A stretch of DNA of 64,000 nucleotides, from positions 2,108,001 through 2,172,000 of the forward strand of contig NZ_CP014841.1 in assembly GCF_001641285.1 (NCBI RefSeq), given 5' to 3'. The notes below the pieces were generated by a model that saw nothing but the letters and a program-made list of their open reading frames with translations, was not told the origin of the DNA and searched no databases. Positions 16,605-22,188 of this stretch are shown here, piece by piece. This DNA comes from Dyella thiooxydans. Its GTDB lineage: Bacteria; Pseudomonadota; Gammaproteobacteria; Xanthomonadales; Rhodanobacteraceae. Made by a program: the position numbers and the translations under genes. How positions within the stretch are numbered: the first letter of the stretch is position 1; every line of letters starts with the position of its first letter.

Positions 16605-17675
16605 TCAAACGGTGACGATGGTTCGCTGATGCCTCGGATGCTGCAGGCAGGCGTGCGGGTCGTAGTCGACGTCCCGGGCGAGCATCGCCCACGCCTGCCG
16701 CGCATGCTTGTTGGCGATCGCCACCAGCACTTTGCCGAACGGCAATCGGCGATCCAGCGTGCGTATCCACAGTTGCTCCGGCGTGGCCTGCTCCGTCGCC
16801 ACCGCCTTGGCCCGCTGCAGGCTGCTGCGCGCGCCCTGGATCAGCAGCGTGCGCAGATAGGCATCGCCACGGCAGCTGATCGTGCCCAGACGCGCTCGCC
16901 CGCCCGTGGAGTGCTGCATCGGCACCAGACCCAGCCAGGCGGCCAGCTGCCGACCGTTGCGGAAGTCGGTCGCGGCGCCCAGCGTCGCCACCACCGCGTC
17001 GGCGGTGATCGGCCCAATGCCGACGATCGAGCGCAGCCGCATGCAGCGCGTATCGTCTCGCGCGTGGGCGTCGATACGGGCATCGCATGCCTCGATGCGC
17101 TCGCGCACCTGCGCCCAGTGGGCGGCCAGGTCGCGCAGCAGCTCGCGGAGCTCGCCGGGCAGTTCGTAGGCCTCCAGGTCGGCCAGCACCCGGCGTAACG
17201 CCACGTCGCTGTTGGCCACCACGATGCCGAACTCGGCCAGCAGGCCACGCAGCCGGTTGCCGATGGCCAGGCCCTCGGCCTTGTAGCCCTCGCGCACCCG
17301 GTGCCATGCCAGCCGAGCCTGCTGCTCCACCGACTTCACCGGCACGAAGCGCATGTTGCCCTGCCGGGCGGCGGTGGCGATCGCCTCGGCGTCGTTGCGG
17401 TCGTTCTTGGTGGTGCGGCTCTTGCGGAACGGGCCAACGAACTGGGCGGCGATGATCCTCGGCTGCAAGCCCAGCACCAGGCAGTGCCGGGCCCAATGAT
17501 GCGCTCCGCTGCACGCCTCCATCGCCACCACGGTGCCGGCCGGCTGCTGGCCGAGCCACGCGGCAAAGGCGTCGCGCTTCACCTCCTGCCGCCGCAGCAC
17601 GTGTCCGACGGCATCCATCTCGCACACCGAGAACACCCGCTTCGCCAGGTCCACACCCAGGGTTATAGTGCCCAT
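16605..17675 (-). CDS. IS110/IS1111-family transposase (DEDD recombinase)
   Basis: Encodes 356 residues. The N-terminal RuvC-like DEDD domain starts TITLGVDLAKRVFSVCEMD with the first Asp, followed by AMEACSGAHHWAR (Glu), and KNDRNDAEAIATAAR with the last acidic pair. A coiled middle region leads to the C-terminal Tnp2 domain with SIVGIGPITADAVVATLG, ATDFRNGRQLAAWLGLVP and the serine-bearing stretch HSTGGRARLGTISCRGDAYLR. It cuts and joins DNA guided by an element-encoded RNA. GGAGGAAGTC precedes the ATG. The frame is intact, so the element may be active. Confidence 0.95.
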   Translation of the reverse strand: MGTITLGVDLAKRVFSVCEMDAVGHVLRRQEVKRDAFAAWLGQQPAGTVVAMEACSGAHHWARHCLVLGLQPRIIAAQFVGPFRKSRTTKNDRNDAEAIATAARQGNMRFVPVKSVEQQARLAWHRVREGYKAEGLAIGNRLRGLLAEFGIVVANSDVALRRVLADLEAYELPGELRELLRDLAAHWAQVRERIEACDARIDAHARDDTRCMRLRSIVGIGPITADAVVATLGAATDFRNGRQLAAWLGLVPMQHSTGGRARLGTISCRGDAYLRTLLIQGARSSLQRAKAVATEQATPEQLWIRTLDRRLPFGKVLVAIANKHARQAWAMLARDVDYDPHACLQHPRHQRTIVTV

Positions 17676-17741
17676 GGAGACTTCCTCCTCTGCTGACGGT
17701 TGTGTCGCAACACCATCATGGCCCTCGAGGCCGAAAGGGGA

Positions 17742-17752
17742 GGAAGTCTCTT
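17742..17752 (-). repeat. Subterminal inverted repeat, right end of the IS
   Basis: GGAAGTCTCTT, partner of 16265-16275. A larger inverted pair, GAGACTTCCTCC at 17677-17688 and GGAGGAAGTCTC at 17739-17750, encloses the transposase start region and could fold to limit transposase translation. Confidence 0.8.
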
Positions 17753-17759
17753 TTTACTC

Positions 17760-17819
17760 ATTCAAGCCGACCGCCCACTGGCTACGCCAGCGGTCGGCGC
17801 CTTAATTCAAGCGTTAGGT
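17760..17819 (+). other. attC site 2, right part
   Basis: ATTCAAGCCGACCGCCC through the inner hairpin to GTTAGGT at 17813-17819. The inner boxes (ATTCAAGCC; CTTAATTCAAGC) differ from attC 1 and attC 3, so this cassette has a different origin. Confidence 0.88.
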
Positions 17820-17822
17820 GCT

Positions 17823-18173
17823 ATGGAACTACGTGCAACCCTAGATCCTGAGGTAGTCGCTGAATGGGAGCGGCGATGCGCCAAAAGTCGGCGCAGGTCA
17901 CGTGTTCTTTGGTACTTATTGGCCGTTCTTTTCCTTGTTGCGCTACTGCCGCCGCTCTTTGGCAGCACTGACTATTTCCCCTACGTGGGGTGGGTAGTTG
18001 GTTTTACTGTCTTCGCGGTCGCTATGCTGCATGGCGTCGCTCTTGCGAGCATCTCATGTCCAAACTGCGGTGAAACTCCAACTACCGCTGGGCAAATTCC
18101 GCTCAATCGCATTGATTTCTGTCCACACTGTAGGTTCTGGCTCGTCAATCCGTACGGTCGTGCTGGCACCTAA
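17823..18173 (+). CDS. Cassette gene 3: two-TM protein with C-terminal zinc ribbon
   Basis: Encodes 116 residues. An acidic/basic lead (MELRATLDPEVVAEWERRCAK) is followed by two membrane segments (VLWYLLAVLFLVALLPPLF and YVGWVVGFTVFAVAMLHGV) and then a Cys4 ribbon, CPNCG ... FCPHCRFWL, likely metal-binding. The ATG lies 3 bases after the GTTAGGT core and the TAA stop is in attC 3. A longer in-frame start at 17700 would run into the IS and is rejected. Function unknown. Confidence 0.78.
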   Translation: MELRATLDPEVVAEWERRCAKSRRRSRVLWYLLAVLFLVALLPPLFGSTDYFPYVGWVVGFTVFAVAMLHGVALASISCPNCGETPTTAGQIPLNRIDFCPHCRFWLVNPYGRAGT

Positions 18174-18225
18174 CCAGTCGTCCAAGCGGACGCCGTACCG
18201 GCGCCGCTTAACTCCAGCGTTAGGC
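18168..18225 (+). other. attC site 3
   Basis: ACCTAAC ... GTTAGGC, 58 bases, with CGTCCAAGCGGACG and CCGCTTAACTCCAGC boxes. Near-identical arms to attC 1, as in sedentary chromosomal arrays with uniform attC sites. Confidence 0.9.
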
Positions 18226-18228
18226 CAC

Positions 18229-18495
18229 ATGAAAAAGCTCCTCGCAAACTTGGCCGTAGCTTTGGGTGCAGTGCTAGCAGCCTGGGGCCTCATGGACACC
18301 CCAGCTGTCCAAGATCTGCTACCCGCCAGCTGGATGTTTCCCGCCGAGGATCGCGGCCTTCACCAGCACTTTCGAGCAGTGCCCACGGTGTCGCAGGGCC
18401 ATCACTACTTCCCCTACGCGCTGCTACTCACTGGCCTCGCTGTTCTTGTAACAGCCATAGTCATTCGCTGCGGGCTGCGCAACACTAAGGGGTGA
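18229..18495 (+). CDS. Cassette gene 4: small membrane protein
   Basis: Encodes 88 residues. An N-terminal hydrophobic segment (LLANLAVALGAVLAAWGLM) that may be an uncleaved anchor, a loop with several His (GLHQHFRAVPTVSQGHHYFP), and a C-terminal membrane segment (ALLLTGLAVLVTAIVI). No known family is recognised. The ATG is 3 bases from the attC 3 core; the frame reaching back to 17998 belongs to cassette 3 in another phase. The TGA stop precedes attC 4 by about 33 bases. Confidence 0.72.
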   Translation: MKKLLANLAVALGAVLAAWGLMDTPAVQDLLPASWMFPAEDRGLHQHFRAVPTVSQGHHYFPYALLLTGLAVLVTAIVIRCGLRNTKG

Positions 18496-18528
18496 ATTAA
18501 CACTCGAAGTACGACACACCGCGTAATT

Positions 18529-18584
18529 CACTGAGTCGTTCAAGCGGACGCGCTAAAGCGTGCCGCCCAACTGCAGCGTCAGGG
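18529..18584 (+). other. attC site 4, degenerate core
   Basis: Inner boxes CGTTCAAGCGGACGCG and GCCGCCCAACTGCAGC match attC 1 and 3, but the cores have drifted: CACTGAG on the left and GTCAGGG (not GTTRRRY) on the right. Probably a poor recombination substrate. Confidence 0.7.
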
Positions 18585-18609
18585 GTCAAGAACAAGGAAG
18601 GCGTCGGAA

Positions 18610-18855
18610 ATGAACGACTCAATAAAGCGATGGTTCCTGGTCGTGATCGGCGTGCTCGGGGCAATCTCCAGTGGCGCACTGATCATCGCGTCACTGAAGT
18701 CCGGTGCGACTCCAGGCCCGAGTCTCGCCTCATGGGTCACCGACACCCAATACTCCCGCACTGCGCATCCCTCGCAGTTTGGTTTCATGCTCTTCACGTA
18801 CATCGCCGGGTTCATTGGTTTTTGCTGGCTTGCGTGGCGCTCATACCGCAACTAG
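18610..18855 (+). CDS. Cassette gene 5: small two-TM protein
   Basis: Encodes 81 residues: membrane segment 1 WFLVVIGVLGAISSGALIIA, an exposed Ser/Thr-rich loop, and membrane segment 2 FMLFTYIAGFIGFCWLAW, ending in a basic SYRN tail. AAGGAAG lies 12-17 bases upstream of the ATG. It follows the degenerate attC 4 and no good attC is found after it, so it appears to be fixed at the array end. Function unknown. Confidence 0.7.
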   Translation: MNDSIKRWFLVVIGVLGAISSGALIIASLKSGATPGPSLASWVTDTQYSRTAHPSQFGFMLFTYIAGFIGFCWLAWRSYRN

Positions 18856-18979
18856 CCATTGGCGGGCACTACCCCGTCGCCATGGACACGTGGAAGAAGC
18901 CCCCAGACCCACAGACATATCCATGCCTTACGCCGGTGCTCCAATTGAGCATCGGCTATCAAATGAAAGGACTCGCCCA

Positions 18980-19438
18980 GTGAAGAAGCTTCTGCTCCCT
19001 CTTGTCCTCGGGCTCGCTGCCCTGTCCGGCTGTGCTTCGGCACCAAAACCGGCGGCAAGCCCGGCCTCGAGGGCCTGGATCACTCCTGTGCAGGCCATCC
19101 TTCTGGCGGCGGATGCGGCCCCTCGCGGCGTTCATGGCACCTTCGCCATGAGGGTCCAGGCCACGGGGGCCCAGGGCAACGGCACCTTCCTGAACTCGGA
19201 GCCGGACTACCGTGACCAGCGCAACCTGACCGTCGCACTCAGCCCGCGTGCCGCCGACCAGTTGTGGAAGCGTCTCGGCGCCGACCCGCTGGTCGCCCTC
19301 AAGGGCCGGAACATTCTGGTCACGGGGTCTGCGATCCGTACGAAGATCTACTTCTTCGCCGATGGGGAAATGACGGACAAGTACTACTACCAGACACACG
19401 TCAACGTCACGGACGCCAGGCAGGTGGTGGTCGAGTAG
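18980..19438 (+). CDS. Hypothetical lipoprotein
   Basis: Encodes 152 residues from GTG, with AAAGGA 8 bases upstream. The start VKKLLLPLVLGLAALSGCASAP has a signal and lipobox (LSGC), so it is probably lipidated. The mature part is beta-rich (GTFAMRVQATGAQGNGTFLNSE; GRNILVTGSAIRTKIYFFADGE), resembling OB-like or nucleic-acid-binding-like small secreted folds, but no family is named with confidence. The 124 bases before it (18856-18979) hold no gene or attC that I can support. Whether it belongs to the last cassette or the host backbone is uncertain. Confidence 0.75.
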   Translation: MKKLLLPLVLGLAALSGCASAPKPAASPASRAWITPVQAILLAADAAPRGVHGTFAMRVQATGAQGNGTFLNSEPDYRDQRNLTVALSPRAADQLWKRLGADPLVALKGRNILVTGSAIRTKIYFFADGEMTDKYYYQTHVNVTDARQVVVE

Positions 19439-19462
19439 AAACTGCGGCGAGTCCCCCACGCG

Positions 19463-19482
19463 GAGCGGCGGGCACGCCGCTC
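19463..19482 (+). terminator. Hairpin after the lipoprotein gene
   Basis: GAGCGGCG/CGCCGCTC with a 4-base loop lies 25 bases after the stop. No T run follows; a weak terminator is possible. Confidence 0.4.
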
Positions 19483-19513
19483 GGCCCAGGCGTCAGGTCA
19501 CCGGAGGAACCCC

Positions 19514-19927
19514 ATGCGCATCCCGCGAAACGCCCTTCTGATTGTTCTCGGGCTCTGCCCCGCTGGCCTGGCGTACGCCTCGTCGCCGCCATGCGACGGC
19601 AGCACGACGGAAATCCAGGTGTGCCTGGGGAAGAAGATCGATGCAGCCGACGCCCTGCTCGCCAGATACCTGGCCAAGGCACAAGCGCGGATAGACAGGG
19701 ATTTCGGCGGCAAACCCAGGCTCGGCGCCGCCCAGGCGGCGTGGGTCGCCTATCGCCGGATCGAGTGCGGGGATGTCTTCGACTACTGGGCCGAAGGCAC
19801 GTACCGGACGATCGCAGATGCCGAGTGCATGCTCCGGCTGACGCAGCAACGCACGCACGAGGTGTGGCAGGCCTATCTCACCTACCCGGATTCCACGCCT
19901 CCACTGCTGCCCGAACCGCCGCGATAG
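19514..19927 (+). CDS. Secreted LprI-like (DUF1311) protein
   Basis: Encodes 137 residues. A signal peptide (MRIPRNALLIVLGLCPAGLAYAS) is followed by a helical Cys-containing domain: STTEIQVCLGKKIDAADALLARYLAKAQ, AQAAWVAYRRIECGDVF and TIADAECMLRLTQQRTHEV. The Cys spacing and the AWxxYR-x-xC motif are those of the lysozyme-inhibitor LprI-like N-terminal domain, found in many periplasmic proteins. CGGAGG lies upstream. A role in lysozyme resistance is only suggested by family; it ends Pro-rich at the C-terminus. Confidence 0.8.
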   Translation: MRIPRNALLIVLGLCPAGLAYASSPPCDGSTTEIQVCLGKKIDAADALLARYLAKAQARIDRDFGGKPRLGAAQAAWVAYRRIECGDVFDYWAEGTYRTIADAECMLRLTQQRTHEVWQAYLTYPDSTPPLLPEPPR

Positions 19928-19979
19928 CTGCCCTCCGCCCCCCCCCTGCGTCTTCGACCTGCAGGGGATCCACCCAGCG

Positions 19980-20462
19980 TCACGCTTCGCCGGGCACCCG
20001 GCACAGCCTGGCGACATCCAGCAGCGCGACGAAGCCGCCGTCGACCGGCACCACGCCCTTGACCGGGTCGCCCGTGCGCGGGCCGCGGCCGGCGGGCGGC
20101 GGCTCGATGGCGTCGGCGGCGGGATGGATCAGCTCGCCGATCGCGTCCACCCGGAAGCCGACGGTCTGGCCGGCCACCTGCAGCATGACCACCCGGATGC
20201 TGGCGGCGTCGGCGGGCGGTTGCTGTGCCAGATCGAGGCGGCGACGGCCGTCCATCACCGGCACGATCTGTCCGCGCAGGTGGCGGATGCCGAGCAGGTC
20301 CGGCGCTGCGCCGGGCACGGGCGTGAGTTCGCCGTCGCGCAGGACTTCGCCCACCTGGGCCAGCGGTGCGGCATAACGCTGGCCGGCCAGGGCGAACACC
20401 AGCCACGACTGGTCGGTAGCCTCCACGGGCGGCATGCGGGTGCGGGGCGATGCGGTGTTCAT
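19980..20462 (-). CDS. cheW: CheW-domain adaptor of the motility operon
   Basis: Encodes 160 residues with the CheW layout: SWLVFALAGQRYAAPLAQVGEVL, PDLLGIRHLRGQIVPVMDGRRRL (the HLRGxIVPVxD signature) and VGFRVDAIGELIHPA. It starts within the motD stop (ATGA overlap), so it is translated with the motor genes and is the last gene of the long motility operon. It is the likely coupling protein for the CheA at 22188-24188. In pseudomonads two further genes (ParC- and ParP-like) usually lie between motD and cheW; they are absent here. Confidence 0.88.
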   Translation of the reverse strand: MNTASPRTRMPPVEATDQSWLVFALAGQRYAAPLAQVGEVLRDGELTPVPGAAPDLLGIRHLRGQIVPVMDGRRRLDLAQQPPADAASIRVVMLQVAGQTVGFRVDAIGELIHPAADAIEPPPAGRGPRTGDPVKGVVPVDGGFVALLDVARLCRVPGEA

Positions 20463-21451
20463 CGGGGTGACTCGCGGTTTGGCGGGTTGCTGGCCACCGC
20501 AACGCCGTCGCCGTGCACGGTGATCGTGGGGGCGACGGCGGCGGGGCCGGAGGCGGCACCGGGGGCGCCGGTTGCGGCAGCGCGGGCGGTGACATGGCCA
20601 TCGGCGGCGGCCGGACCGGCAGGCGGTGCGGCATCGGCCGACTGGCCCTTGGCGTCATCGGTGAAGCGACTGGGGCCGTCGCGATCGCTCAGCACCACCA
20701 CCAGTACGCGGCGGTTGCGGTTGCGACCTTCCTCGGTGCTGTTGTCGGCGATCGGGCGTACCTCGCCCCAGCCCATGATGCCGAGCCGGTCGAGCGCCAC
20801 GCCGCGGTCGGCGAACAGCCGCGCCACGCTCGCCGCGCGGGCCGCGGAAAGCTCCCAGTTGGAGGGAAACTGCGGCGTGCTGATCGGCTTGTTGTCGGTG
20901 TAGCCCTCGATCCGCAGCGGATTGGGAAACGGCGCGAGGATGCCGCCCAGGTTGTCCAGCACGCTCTGCGCCTGTGGCGCGATGCGGGCCACGCCGCTGG
21001 GAAACAAGATGTCGGTGCGGATCTCGATTTCCAGCCAGTTCGGCGCGCGGCGCAGCACCACCAGGTTCTTCTCGATCAGTGGCTTGAGCGCGTCTTCCAC
21101 GCTGTGCTGGATGGCCGAGAGATTCTTCTGCTCGTCCGAATGCGCCGGCTGTGCGGCCGAGCCGGGAAGCGGAATCGGCGTGAGCGCCGAACCGTGGCCG
21201 CTGGCCTGCGGATCCACGGCGGGCGCCACGGTAGCCGGCGCCTCGGGCGCCAGGTTGCTCGGGGCGATCACGCGACTGGAGCCGTGGAAGGCCTCCATCA
21301 TCGACTGCGACAGCACGCGATACTTGCCCTCGTTCACCGCGGACATCGCGTACATCACCACGAAGAACGCCAGCAGCAGGGTGATCAGGTCGCCGTAGGG
21401 GATCGCCCAGCGTTCGTGGTTCACGTGCTCTTCGTGGCGTTTGCGCCTCAT
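20459..21451 (-). CDS. motD: Flagellar stator protein MotD (MotB family)
   Basis: Encodes 330 residues. A short cytoplasmic start, one membrane segment (PYGDLITLLLAFFVVMYAMS) with the proton-binding Asp about 21, a periplasmic linker and an OmpA-like peptidoglycan-binding domain (LRIEGYTDNKPI, NWELSAARAASVARLF, NRNRRVLVVVL). A Pro/Ala-rich C-terminal tail of about 75 residues extends beyond the usual MotB length. It anchors the MotC ring to the wall. It overlaps motC by ATGA and cheW by ATGA. Confidence 0.95.
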   Translation of the reverse strand: MRRKRHEEHVNHERWAIPYGDLITLLLAFFVVMYAMSAVNEGKYRVLSQSMMEAFHGSSRVIAPSNLAPEAPATVAPAVDPQASGHGSALTPIPLPGSAAQPAHSDEQKNLSAIQHSVEDALKPLIEKNLVVLRRAPNWLEIEIRTDILFPSGVARIAPQAQSVLDNLGGILAPFPNPLRIEGYTDNKPISTPQFPSNWELSAARAASVARLFADRGVALDRLGIMGWGEVRPIADNSTEEGRNRNRRVLVVVLSDRDGPSRFTDDAKGQSADAAPPAGPAAADGHVTARAAATGAPGAASGPAAVAPTITVHGDGVAVASNPPNRESPR

Positions 21452-22188
21452 GGCAGGTAGCCCTGCAGCTTGCTCTCGATCTGCCGCGGGTTGTCACCCT
21501 GGGCAATCGACACCAGCCCCTCGATGAGGATCTCGCGCATCTCGCTCTGCTTGTGGATGGTGCCCTTCAGGCGCGAGGCGATCGGCAGCATCAGCAGGTT
21601 GGCCAGGCCGATGCCGTAGATGGTGGCGACGAAGGCCGCGGCGATGCCGTGGCCGAGCTTGCTGGGATCGGCCAGGTTCTGCATCACCGCCATCAGGCCC
21701 ATCACCGCGCCGATGATGCCCATGGTGGGCGAGTAGGTGCCGGCATTCTCGAACACCTTGGCCGCGTCGATGTCGCTCTGTTCGCGCGTACCCAGCTCCA
21801 CTTCCAGCACGCTGCGGATGGCTTCGGGTTCGCCGCCGTCGATGAGCAGTTGCAAGCCCTTGCGGGCGAAGCCGTCCTCGAGGCTGCCTAGTTGCGGCTC
21901 CAGGCCGAGCAGGCCCTGGCGGCGGGAGATCTCGCTCCAGCCGATGATCTGGCTGATCAGGTCCTGCGGGAAGTGCACCGGCGGCCGGTACACCATCGGC
22001 AGCAGCGCCGCGGCACGCTTGAGTACCTTGCCCGGGGTCTGCACCATCAGCGCGGCAAAGGTGCCGGCGAATACGATCAGGAAGGCCGCCGGATTCCACA
22101 GCGACTCCAGGGTGGACCCCTTGAGCACCGTGCCGACGGCCACGACCACGAAGGCCAGGATCGTACCGATGATGCTGACCAGATCCAT
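21448..22188 (-). CDS. motC: Flagellar stator protein MotC (MotA family)
   Basis: Encodes 246 residues with four membrane segments: two near the N-terminus (SIIGTILAFVVVAVGTVLKG and FLIVFAGTFAALMV) and two near the C-terminus (TMGIIGAVMGLMAVMQNL and GIAAAFVATIYGIGLANLLML), with the large cytoplasmic loop between them that acts on FliG. The start at 22188 overlaps the cheA stop (TGATG), which rules out the longer frame to 22794. It forms the proton channel with MotD. In related F6-type clusters a cheB lies between cheA and motC; here the two genes touch directly. Confidence 0.95.
   Translation of the reverse strand: MDLVSIIGTILAFVVVAVGTVLKGSTLESLWNPAAFLIVFAGTFAALMVQTPGKVLKRAAALLPMVYRPPVHFPQDLISQIIGWSEISRRQGLLGLEPQLGSLEDGFARKGLQLLIDGGEPEAIRSVLEVELGTREQSDIDAAKVFENAGTYSPTMGIIGAVMGLMAVMQNLADPSKLGHGIAAAFVATIYGIGLANLLMLPIASRLKGTIHKQSEMREILIEGLVSIAQGDNPRQIESKLQGYLP

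Larger units (their letters stand above)
16262..17759 (-). mobile_element. IS110-family element (IS1111 type) inserted in an attC
   Basis: About 1498 bases. Boundaries come from the rebuilt attC; TC is present at both junctions, so they can shift by 2 bases. Subterminal inverted repeats AAGAGACTTCC lie 3 bases inside the left end (16265-16275) and 7 bases inside the right end (17742-17752), and there is no longer target duplication. Subterminal repeats, a DEDD recombinase and a roughly 340-base non-coding tail after the gene are IS1111 hallmarks, and an IS1111-attC group that targets cassette recombination sites is established. The element separates cassette 2 from the rest of the array. Confidence 0.9.

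Noticed and set aside
19440-19498. Possible further attC ending GTCAGGT after the lipoprotein gene
   Set aside because: There is a hairpin, but no matching left core and none of the inner boxes (CGTTCAAG, CTTAACTCC) of the other attC sites.
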